A stretch of 64,000 nucleotides of DNA from assembly GCF_036370855.1 (NCBI RefSeq), contig NC_088106.1, forward strand, positions 31,634,501 to 31,698,500, written 5' to 3'. The stretch comes from Dromaius novaehollandiae (lineage: Eukaryota > Chordata > Aves > Casuariiformes > Dromaiidae). Each line of letters starts with the position of its first letter. Within the stretch, counting starts at the first letter, position 1. The notes below the pieces were generated by a model. That model searched no databases, was not told where the DNA came from, and saw nothing but the letters and a program-made list of their open reading frames with translations. Below are positions 1 to 28,620 of this stretch, in pieces. Made by a program: the position numbers and the translations under genes.

Positions 1-595
1 ACTCACACCTTCACGAGAAGCACTGGATCACAGCTTGGGACCATGTTGCTGGGTGTGGGTTGGCTGGAAATGGAGCCATGGCAATGGGGCATGGCAAGGG
101 AACAAAAATGCCTGATGAATGCCCTGGGTGGAGAGGGAGCTGGGGCAGGAAGATCTCCGGTGCTGGCACCACAGAGGGAGCTCAGAGAAGGGAATCCTTG
201 CAGGAACAGTCCTGCGAGTCTGCTTGCCCCCAGGCCCTGGGCTAGTGACTTGGCTGATGTGGCAGCACCAAGAGACAGGCTGGGGCTGAGCTCTGCCCCT
301 TCAAAGGGTGGGGCCATGGGATTCCTGCCCCAGCAGTGACCAGCATGCTGCATGGGCACAGCCCAGACAGCCCCTGCCCCCAGGAGCTTGGTGGCTGCAG
401 TATACCATAGTGGGGGAGGGGCATTTCTCCTCCCAGAGACCTGAGATGTACATTCATGAAGGGACCCAAAGTACCATAAGAAACCTTGTCTCCAGCAGCT
501 GCCCATGGCCTCACAGGGGACCTGGGGGCAGAGCTGCAAGTCCCAAACAGCATCCTGGTCCAGCACAGCAGGAGTCCTGGCCTGTGCTCGAGGAC
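1..595 (-). other. TRPM2 3' untranslated/downstream sequence
   Basis: This is the sequence immediately 3' of the TRPM2 stop on the minus strand. I see neither AATAAA nor ATTAAA on the minus strand here, so the poly(A) site either uses a variant signal or lies beyond the window. The open frames on both strands look like chance GC-rich frames. No other gene is recognised. Confidence 0.5.
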
Positions 596-18535
<17,940 letters not shown>

Positions 18536-18580
18536 GGCAGCAATGTCTCGCCCCGCTCTGTGCCCTTCCTTGCATTCCTA

Positions 18581-21500
18581 GGCTGGCAGGTCCTGAAAAT
18601 CTCCATCCTGAGTGCAGCAGAAAAGAAAAAAGATAAATGCGGACTGAAAGTACCAGGGCACCCTGTTTGGCAGTCCTTTGTTGGTGGTGGTGGTGGTCGT
18701 GGGATGTTCTTTGGCCACAGCCCACTCTGGGGTGGCTCAGAAAGGAGAGGCTGGCCTGGCATTTCAGAATGGATTTTAAACTCCCCTGCTGCTGTCCATA
18801 CCAGCAAGAAGACGGAGAAGATTTCCATAAAAACCTGCAGGATGTGCTGCCTACAGACGGATGCGTTTGCTGCTGTCTCTGTGCCTCTGACAGAGGGTGA
18901 GGCTTTGGAAGGTTTAAACATCTTTGTCAGGTGCCCTCCAAAAAAGAAAGGCGCAATTTATGGATGGCCACCTGCCACTAGATATGGACACCGATACCTG
19001 CCTTGTCACCCACAAGAAATTCGATCTGCTTTGCTTGGGAACTGGAGCTGGTACCTCAGATACCTACTATCCCTTCCAGGCTCAGTCAACATTCCCAAAG
19101 TACTGGAGCCTTCTCCTTCTGTGAGACCCGAGAAAGGTTTACTAGCACAGAGCTGTGGCCAGGCCTCCTAGAGCAGGCTGGGACCACCAAACGCTAGGAA
19201 GGGAAGAATTCCTCAATTTCTAGCTTAAACCTGGAGCCGGGGAATACAGAGCTCTGAAGCACCAGATGTAGCTTTGTGACATGTCCAGGACATATCCTCT
19301 GGGACGCCCAGGGGGTGGGACAGCTGCTGCACCCTAGTCATGGTCCTAATGCAGTGGGCCGTCCCCCCACCCCGCCACCGGAGTGCTGCAGGCCCCACAA
19401 GGGGCTGAAGGGCTCTGCCATGTCCTGTCCACCCTGGTGCTCTGAACCATTGCCAAGCTACCTGACTGGCAAAGCAGCCTCAGTGCATCCCTGAGCCTAC
19501 AGATCAAACACCTCTCTGCATTCATTACTGGCTCATTAACCTAATGGCATGGCTCCAGCTCTGTCGCCTCCCTGCCTAGCTGCCCTGCAGTCGGATGAGC
19601 CAGCATCCCATCCAAGGGCTGCAGATGCACACTGCAGCTGCGCCTAGCAGCTGGCTCTGCTCCCCGACTGTTCTCAGGTGCTGTCCCAGAGGCCCTTGTC
19701 CCAAACCTCTCCCCAGGTTACCCAATTTGCCTATCCTCAGGGTTGCTTTCATAAGGTGAATGAGCCAGAGCAGCTCATGAGCCCCTGTTAGACTCAAAGC
19801 TGATCAAGGACCTTCTAAGTGACTTTGGGGAAAATAACAGCAGATGACAGTGATTTAAGACTGAACTGGACCTTTCAGAACTCCTGATTATGATCATGGG
19901 GGATGCTTGCTTCACTCAGCATGGCACTGTGCAGGTTAACGAGGTGTTCTTCAAGAGCCCAAGCTCCCAGCCTCTGGAAGGGATGTTGTCCCATCCTCAG
20001 TCTGTCAGTCTCTGCCTCCCAAGCCTGCTGCATCCTGCCCACTAGTGCAGAGCTCCCAAGCCTGCCAGCTCTGTTGCCTGGTGGTTGATCAGCCTGCAGC
20101 TTTCCTTGCTTGCTCTCTGCTTCGGGCAGCTGGGTTATTTCTGGCAGCAGAGAAAGCAGAAAGCAGGTCTCTCATGTGAACAAGCATGGCCCTGCGTGGA
20201 AAATGGTGCCCTCTCTCTGTACTGATGTGCTGGCTGAATTCCTCCATGTGGGGTTCTCCTGTGTCCTCTGCAGAGGTCATCCAGGAACCCAGAGCTAAAA
20301 CCGAAGTGCACACAGGCACGGTGCATAGTGAGGGCTACGAAACAGCAGCATCACAGCTGGTGTGACCAGCAGGCATTATAGCGCTGCCTGTAATGACCCT
20401 CTCCTGCACGCGCAGCCACACGATGCACAGACTGTGCTGGGGAGTAAGTGAGGCTGCAGCATGGTAAGTCCTTACTTCATGCATTGGAAAGGGCACGGTG
20501 AATGAGGCAGGAAGGGCTGGGAGAGTCAACTCCAGTTAGGTCTGGATGGGACTTCCCCAGTCACTGTGCCCAGCCTATTGCAGACAGGGCATGACAAAAC
20601 CCCTATGCTCTGCCTTATGTGACAGTTGACTGAACTGGTGAATGGATTTAAAAGTTATGACCTGTCATCATATGTGCCTTGCATCCTCAGAAAACCAGGC
20701 TACAAACCCCTTGTTGCTACAGCCACAAATCAGCTCCTGAGCCCTCCCAAACACTCGCAGCCTCTGTTTCTGAGCTCCTGAACTGCTGAGTCCTCAGTTG
20801 AGCAAGTGCCAGCTATGGATGTTAAGGGGGGAAAAGCCCCATCTTTAAAAAAAAAAAAAAGAAACTGTGCCCTGGTACCTCTCAGGAGAGTTGTGATCAG
20901 GTAACAAAGGAAGCAAAGCATTCGGGTAATGCAGCAGTAAATCTGTGCGGTTAGCAGGCCTATGTTTAATGAAGACTTCAGCTTTCTGCAAATCCAACTG
21001 TGCATCACACCCAAAATTAAAAAGGTTGGGAGGAACACTGAGGACTTGCTGTTGTAAGACAGGGGCAGCAGAGCAAGATCATGGCTAATATTATATTTCA
21101 TTCCTGCCTCAACCTCCTGGTGGGTGAGGAGGCTTTCCCTCAAGCTCAGCACTGCCACAGCCAAAGAGCATGGAGGAAAGGGCTTTTCATCAGTCTCACT
21201 GGCCTTCTGCATCAACATTACTGAAAGCAGATCTAATTGCCTGAGAAAAAGCTGCCTAAATAACATCAAATACACCCCTAATTCTTAGGGCTGGTAGGGA
21301 TCTATGGCATGCCCACAAGCAGTTCATAAGCACGTGCAGCAAGGGCTCCCCCCTGGGTCCTCCATGGGCACCCTGGGGTTAGACACAGCTATGCCGAAAA
21401 AATGCCCAGGATACCTGTTCATAAGGTGATCCATGGCCACAGGCAAAGCCTCTCCCATTGCATGTGCTGTGCCCCACTCTGCTTGGCAAGTACCCCGGGA

Positions 21501-23237
21501 AGAGGGCTGCACCCTGAAGCACCTGGCAGCCTGCACCACTGCAGGCAGCGCAGAGCCCCTCACCCTAGCTCCAGGCATCAGGTCACCTCTCAGCTCCAGC
21601 AGGGAGGTCACAGCACCCATGGAGACAGAAGTGCAAAGCCCTGGCTGCAGGTGCTGAAAACTGGCTATGAACCACATCCGCCCTTGCTGCCCGTCCCCCA
21701 GCCCAGCCACGGACGCGACAACCCGTACCTTCCCTGCAGTGTCCTCCTCCTGCATCGCCTGCTCCTCTGCTCTGTGCCCGTCACAGGGAACTCAGCTGTG
21801 CACCCCCCTCCAGCAGGTCATTTTATCACTTGAGATGCAGGTGATGAGTGAAGAGGGCTGAGCTGCCTGCGAGCTGACTGCAGAGAGGAGGGGATGGCAC
21901 AGCGACTGGCAGCTTCCCAGCTAATCAGACTGCAGAAGCAGTCCCTGGGCCTTGCTGAAAAGCTGTAGCGCGGAGGCAAGCCTGAGCGTGCTAGATTGGC
22001 TGAGTCACGCTCCTCTCTGCCTGCAGCGGTGATTTCCACTCCCAGCTTCGCAGCGCACAGTCTCCCATTGCTGTCACTCTAATGCAGGGGGGGAGAAAAC
22101 CCCATGTGAAGTACTCCTGGCACATTTCAACAAGCAGGGGCTGCTCGGGGAACAGCAGGGCCCACCTGCACATGGGTGCTGCTTGAAAGCACCAGCAGCT
22201 CGGTGACTCCGGTAGCGACTTGGGTCTGCTGCAAGTTTGGCAAGCTCCAGGGAATGAATCTCACTGTTCACTACAGGCACTGAAGACTTCATGGCCGATG
22301 ATTCCTGCCTCCCCATTTCAGATGCTCTCCTCCTCCTGTTATGCTCCATGCCCTAAATGGAGTGACTTCTCAACCGGATTTACAGCCACTTAATTTGTAT
22401 TTGCCACAAAATTTGCTTAACAAAACCAGCATTCAGCTTCTTTAGTAACTGCAAGCAGCAAAGCCAGGCCAGGAAGGAAGCCAAGGCACTGGATACTGCC
22501 GCAGCTGGGCATGCCTCTGCTTTTGCCAGCCCTCACTCAGAGAAAGCAGCAGATACGTCAGGCAGCCCTGGCTCTGAGTGAGCTGGGGCTCCTGCAGCAC
22601 CAAGCCCCAATCACCCCAAATGACTTTTGCTGGAGAAGATTGCACATTCTTAATAGGCTGGGAGGATGGTAAAAGATCATGGGTCAGTGCCAGGAGATAG
22701 GTGGGAAGAGAGGTGTTGCTAGTTATCAGGCACATCTTTCAGAGCCGGGCACTGAATATGTGTCCCCCCCACCCTCCACCACATTGTGATGGGGGGGCAA
22801 TGCATTAAACAAACAAGTATGGTCCAAATGAAAACACAGTGGTTTGATCATGTCCTTTAACTCCCTTTCTGGCCAAAGCATGTAAGCTGGCATAGGCCAC
22901 CTATGCAATGAGTTCTTCCAGTCTCCTTGAACAAGAGCAAACAGCTGAGACATTTGGCTGGGAGAACAGATGCCATTAATAAGGCAGTAAATGAAATCCA
23001 TGTGCAAAGTTTTACAGTTCGGCTGTAACCAACTCCACACTGCCAAAAGAACATGAGCCAGAAATGCATTATGTGCCATTACACAATAATGTGAACACTT
23101 ACCCACTTTCAGCTAGCCAGCTCTCTGGAGACCGTGGCTTTTACTTCATTTGTGCTCAGGCCAGCGTGGAGCCCAGGTGCTCTGGGATGGTTCCCACTGC
23201 ACCTTCTAGCAGCCCATCTACAACCTAGGAGAACTGA
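18581..23237. other. TRPM2 upstream region, no gene recognised
   Basis: This is the sequence upstream of the TRPM2 start codon. It should contain the TRPM2 promoter and any 5' non-coding exon, but I could not place them. The open frames are short and resemble no family that I know. An A14 run lies at 20847-20860. No CpG island is obvious. Confidence 0.5.
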
Positions 23238-23303
23238 AAGTAGTGCCCATTGCCTCTTGTCCTGTCACTGGATATCACTGAGAAGAGTCTGGCTTCATCT
23301 TCT
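23238..23303 (-). mobile_element. CR1 LINE fragment
   Basis: The plus strand reads GTGCCCATTGCCTCTTGTCC followed by a 'TCACTGGATATCACTGAG' type stretch. This is the reverse complement of the 3' part of CR1 ORF2. Similarity ends after about 65 bp on either side. It is a short, old remnant on the minus strand. Confidence 0.75.
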
Positions 23304-23849
23304 CTCAGAGTAAGTTTGATTCACCAGCAGTTTCCCAGAGTCATTCACCCAAAAGTTTCAAGCACAGCTACAACTGTAAGCATAGCTGAAGTTGGTGGCC
23401 TATCAGGATTTCTGATGCAAAAACAAGTATGTTGGCAGCACAGCAATAATCTCATTAAATAAATAGCATTTGATCCAGTAAGCAAAGGCCATCAAACTGG
23501 CAACAAAATTAAGCCTGGAGGAAAAGAAGAAAACATTTTTACTTCATGACCTCAGCGGCATTTCTCCAATACAGTTGCTTTGTATTAAACATGTCATTCA
23601 GAGAATAAGGAGTTGTACAGAATTTAAATAAGTATACACACTACATACTGCTAGGGTGCTACTGTATTGTCCAGCACAGACCATAGGCCAGTGAAGCAAG
23701 GAGGAAAGAGTGTGATTCAGATCAGTTAAGTTAAGCTGTGAATATATGGACAGATATATTAAGATATATATGGGCATCATGAACCTCCCAGCACCACCAC
23801 TGAAGTGCCCCTCCGCGGCAGCACCACCATCTCGAGGTTCTTTTCTTTC

Positions 23850-25345
23850 CCCGGGGTCACTGCACTGCCCTGGAGTGCATGGCTTTGTGGTTGCTCCTTT
23901 CGCATGGTGTCCTACACCAGCCCCTGCGCCTGGGATGGCTCCCCTCTGCCGTAATCGGCCCCTTGCTCCGTGCCTTTCCCTGCAGAAATCCCAGCCCTCC
24001 TTGAGTCGTCCCCATTGACGGTGCTCGGTCTTCCCCAAGAGGGGCTGCTCTTTCCATGCAGACCTAGGAGCTCACCTGTCATTGTGAGCCTTGTTCCTGC
24101 TCTACCTCCTCCGCCAAGCTGAGGACTCCTGGGCTGCTGTCCCTATGACTCCCTGGCAGAGCTCATCGCCTCGCCTGGGGGACCTGCTGCGATGGCTCTC
24201 CCGGGCAGGCGAAGGCTCCGCGTGTCTTCCGCGCTGCCTTCTGCTGCTGCGGCCCCTTCGCTGCTCCTGCTGTGTTTGGCCGCGCGCCAGGGGCAGGCTG
24301 TGCGCTGCAGGGGCAGAGCTGGCCAGCTCCTGGGCAGAGCTCGCTGAGGTTTCCCCGCGAGAAGCTGCTGGCGCAGGAGCCCAAGCAGAGCTGGCGTAGG
24401 AGGGCCCGGGAGCATCCTCCTGCCCAGGGGCCTGGTGGCCCCACGACGGGGAGGCATGCTGGTGCCAGCCTGCAGAAGCTGCTTCCCGTCTCCTGCTGCC
24501 ATCAGTGCTGTGCGACCTACGCTTCAATCGGCCCCCGGCTCGGGATCTTTCCCAAGGGCCGGCAGGAGCAGTGGCCTGAGCCCCACTCCATTGCTGCCTG
24601 CTCCTCCCTGGGGAGTCATAGCGCCTCGCTACGTGCTGAAGCCGGCTGTGGCCATCACTGTTGAGCCTCAGGGACCTGCTTCAGGCCCTCTTGGGGGACC
24701 CGGCGTGGCCATGTCACTGCTGGAGGTGCTGCTGTGCTGCGGCGCTGACAAACGCTGCAGGAAAGGAGAGTCTCCCTCCTCGATGGCCATTGGATGAGCT
24801 GCTCTCAGAGGGCCTGGTGCAGTCCTCCTGGAAGTTGTCAGCTCACATCACACGGAGGATGGAGCTGAAGGGCCGCTGGCAGAGCGGGCACTGGGCTCTG
24901 GTGGCTGACCACTGCCGGATACAGCCAAAGCAGAACCTGTGCATGCAGAAGGCGACGTAGGCGGCGTTGTCCACTGTGTCCAGGCAGATGGTGCACAGCA
25001 GGTCTTCAGAGGCATCTCCTGGTGTTGCCTGAGGCAGCCGGCTGGTGCTGGCGCCAGGGGAAGAGCCACCGTTGCCTGGAAAGTTTTTCTTCTGACGAGG
25101 TCATGTCCTACAAAGCAAAGAGACCTGGAGCTCGTGACCTTTCCTGGAGACAAAGGGAGGAGAAAGCAGGAAAGCTGTGGAGGTGGAGAGCCAAAGAGCT
25201 GCCCAGGCTTCTTGAAGGCTGCAAGGAAGCAGCAGAAGCCCCATTTGCGAGGCAGTGTAAAGGGCCCCCTGACACAATGCCCCTGCAGCCCTGAGCTTCT
25301 GCTAGAGCAGGGGAGGTCCCAGGGGAAACGTCGTCCCCACCCAGT
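23850..25345 (-). pseudogene. TOPORS-like RING pseudogene, inverted relative to array
   Basis: A diverged copy of the array gene. On the minus strand the ATG lies at 25104-25102. A net loss of two bases near 25065-25085 shifts the frame at about codon 9. A TGA at 24843-24845 interrupts the RING frame just after the last zinc-ligand pair. The RING-encoding bases and the RS-rich tail are otherwise well kept, and an open frame in the tail frame runs from 24527 to 24102. Similarity to the array continues upstream through the 5' UTR intron and its polypyrimidine tract, and about 250 bp past the array stop. This is therefore a DNA-level duplicate and not a retrocopy. At the position of the array stop this copy reads CGA instead of TGA. 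Confidence 0.85.
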
Positions 25346-27180
25346 GAGGCAAGAAAGGATGGGACAACAGCACTAGATGGGCTACAGCGTGCCGAAGAAC
25401 CAGGCTCTCTCCAGGGATGGCAGCTCCTGCGAGGCACTTGGCAAGGGCAGGCCTGTCCTCTGGTCTGCATGGGGAAGGGGGGCCTCACATCTCCCCAAAG
25501 CTGGGAGACTAAGCGAGGAGCCTGTCACCGCACATCTGCAGGAGATCCCTACTGGAAGCGCCACCAAGGAGGGCCCAAAATCTTGGCTGCAGCAAGCCTT
25601 TCCGCACTGATGCAAGCGATCTTGCTTGCCCCAGAAGTGCCCCTGCTGCACTTGCAGCTGGAGGCTAGTTCGTGCAAAGCAGCACTAGTGCTGCCACAAC
25701 CGCCAGGAGACCCTCCCAGGGGACACAAGTGACATAAGATTCACCGTCCCTTACACAGCTCACCCACACGTCTGTCCCTGCACAGTAGGGAACACCCTGC
25801 GCACCCTGGGCCATGGCCCCAGGTCAAACTGTGAGAGCGCAGAGATTCATCAGTGCCACTCCATCCTCCTCCATCAATGCAGGGAGAGGGCAGTTTTCCC
25901 CTGGAGTATTAGGTTTCAGAAACTCTCCACAAAATACCCCTGGCAGCAACAGCAGTGGCCCCAGGGATACACACTGGATATGGGAATGAACTTGGAACTG
26001 GATATTCAGGACAAACCATTCCTCAGGGGATCTTTAGAAAGAGTCCACTCGTCTTGTAAGTCCCAGCTTGAAAAGGCTGAAGCTGGTGGCACCCATAGAA
26101 CTCAGTCCCTACACACCCCAAGCTCTTACCTGGCATCTGGATCTGCAGAGCAGCAGGATATTCCCTGTTATGTCTTTCTCCACACCAGCAAACAGCTGCT
26201 TCCTGGAGGCACACAGCACAATTCTGGCAAAACAGCATGACCATAGTGTGAGCAGTGTGTGTCCTCCCCATTTTCATCTGCTGGTAATCCTGCCTCATCG
26301 CGTAAGCCCTGAGACATCAGGCCAACTTCCACGCTGTGCCCTCAGATTCCCATGGGCTTCCGATGGAGGTCCCAGGACCTGTCAGGAGCTGTCCCACCCT
26401 CACGGCAGCTCATTTCTCCTAGGGATCTCCCAGTAACTCCCAAGGCCATTACTTGAGCTCTCTCTGCCCTTGGGGGCTGGGAACTGTTACTCATCCTGCA
26501 GGCTGGTGACAGAGAAGGGCAGAAGGGCAGAGCCTCCATCACGCATAGCGCTGGGGGTTTTACCCCTGATTTTCAGCGGTTAAGGATGAGGGCTGGAGGG
26601 GGGGTGTTTGCCACAGCACAGGGCTGTGGAAAAATATCAGAAAAAGCCCATCATGGTCCTTCTTGGAGACTAACAGACTGCTCATCAGCTGCGCAAATTA
26701 GCCTAGTCTGCTTGCCTTCCCAGTCAGGCTGCTCCACTCTCTGCATGGCCCTTCCCTGACCCAGAAAGGCTTCTCCAAGTCAGTCACGTAAGGGGCAGAG
26801 CCAGTGAGAGCTCACCTGGCTCCTGCTCCCAGATCTTAGCTTCATGCTTGGAAGCTGCATTTTCCTGCCTTCCCTTCCCTCTTCCCTAAGATTCTCCCTC
26901 CCCTCCAGCACTTTACCTTCCAGGTAATGCAGCAGGAGGGGAAATTTGGCAGCCCATGTCACCCCCACAGCTCTGAACCCAGGGAAGCTGGTCTTCCTGC
27001 TGCCAGACAACCCTCAGTCTCCAGGCTGCTTCAGCAGAGGCTTGTCCCCAGCTGCAACCTCCTGCTGGAACACGGGATAGTCATGTCGGAAGAGGATGAG
27101 GCCTCGCGAATGGAACTGGTTCTCATCAACCCTGGTTCCTGGAGTTCTTGCTGAGGCCTCCTCTCCTCACCTCCCTCCTA
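25346..27180. other. No gene recognised
   Basis: Unique-looking sequence between the TOPORS-like pseudogene and the MROH-like relic. Open frames are short and unrelated to families that I know. I see no CR1 end and no tandem repeat. Confidence 0.4.
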
Positions 27181-27892
27181 CCAGAAAGACAGCCTGATGT
27201 GAGGGCTCTCCAGACCCCCCTTCAAAGACCTAATGAAGGCTGTGGTGAGAAGGAAACAAATGGCAGATGAAGCAGCACACAGCACACACAGAAGAGCCTG
27301 CTCTTGCTCCTCCTCCATGAGTGAACAGAACCAGAATGTGGCCTGGCCCACCAAGGAGGCTCAGTACCAACCTCATGCCCTTGTGCTCTCTCCAGCTGGT
27401 TGGGGACAGGAACAGAGCAGAGCAATACCTGCACCAGAGCCTGCCATACTTGGAGAACCCTCAGGAATCCTTGCAGCAGGCAGCCATGAGGTTCACTGGT
27501 GAGCCACAACCCCTGCAGTCCCTCTCTGTCCCTGGGCGACTTTGTACCAGACCTGGCTGCTGCACTGGCAGCAAGGACCAGCCCTGTGGCTGCTGGAGCC
27601 CCAGCGGCCCAGCCAGGGGCACCCAGGGCCTTTGTCTCTCCCTCTTCCATCACTGCCCATGCATGTTGGGCTGCTGGGAGCCTTGTATCAGCCCCTCACA
27701 CCAACCCTGGATACTGTGCTCCCAGGACCACGGAGAGGAGGATGCACGGCCAGGCTGGCAAGGGCAGATGGGAATTTTGCAGCTGGGGGCTTGGTGTACA
27801 GTAGGAAGGGTGACAGGAGGTGTGTACCTGGGGCTCACAAGGCAGCAAATGAAGAAGCAGAGCAAGGAGAAGGTGCAGGATTATCTGCAAAG
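27180..27892 (+). pseudogene. Maestro heat-like repeat (MROH) family relic
   Basis: Three pieces resemble, in order, the C-terminal HEAT-repeat region of avian MROH proteins. They are FKDLMKAVVRRKQM (27221-27262), an exon-like block at 27396-27498 beginning LVGDRNRAEQYLHQSLPYLE, and a second exon-like block at 27817-27892 containing TRQQMKKQSKEKVQDYLQ. The latter two are bounded by AG and GTGAG and share a compatible phase. Between the first and second pieces there is a frame change and a TGA at 27322-27324 in a stretch that still resembles the family (LLLLLHE). I therefore call it a broken copy. No further exons are visible on either side. The family assignment rests on remembered consensus blocks. 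Confidence 0.6.
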
Positions 27893-28310
27893 GTGAGTGA
27901 GGGCATCGCTGCATCAGCCAGCACTGGCAAGGAGGAAGGAGTCTGGGAAGTAAGCTCCAATTCCCTGCCCTGCATGGCTCCCCTGCGTGGAGGGGAGAAG
28001 GGGTATATTTTAGGGGCATCTGGCACATTCCTGACCAGCAACTTCCAGCTGATCCATTTCTTCTACCTGCTCTCTTCTCACCATGGGGTGCCGTTCCCCA
28101 CATGGGGAGTGGGGCTGGCCCTCTCTGCAGGGGATGTCTCAGATCTCTGCAGATATGGGAATTTGGTATCTGCTCTGTTTGTTTCTATCTTAGTCCTGCA
28201 ACCCCTGGAAAATGACACCCATTCCATTCCTCAATCTGTTCTCTGGTGACACAGACTACCCTGAACCTGAGATTTCCAAAGAAAAATTCTCCATCAAGAT
28301 TCAACCTAGG

Positions 28311-28620
28311 AGCCCTGATTTTGAAGGGACCAGAGGGAAAACAGAGGACAAACATAGAAGTCTTGATGTTACCAGAGGGTAACACCAAAAGGCAAACAGA
28401 GTAATCCCGTAGAAACAAGAGTGAAACGGAGGTTTCTGAGGGGACAAGAGTATAAACATAGGGTTCTGAGGGAACAAGAGGGCAAACAAACGGCTTGTGA
28501 GGGGATCAAAGCAGTGTGCCCTGGGGTACACCCAAAGGCAAATAGGTGGGTCCTGAAGGGACTGGGGGCAAACAGAGGGATCCTGCATGCACTGAAAGGC
28601 AAACTGCAGGCTCTGGGGCA
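28311..28620. repeat. Degenerate minisatellite, period about 30 bp
   Basis: About nine imperfect units share a core of the form GGGTTCTGAGGGAACAAGAG followed by GGCAAACA. Examples start near 28426, 28456, 28541 and 28571. Some units are longer, up to about 55 bp. The minus-strand open frame over this block shows the same periodicity of about ten residues and is a by-product of the repeat. Confidence 0.75.
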
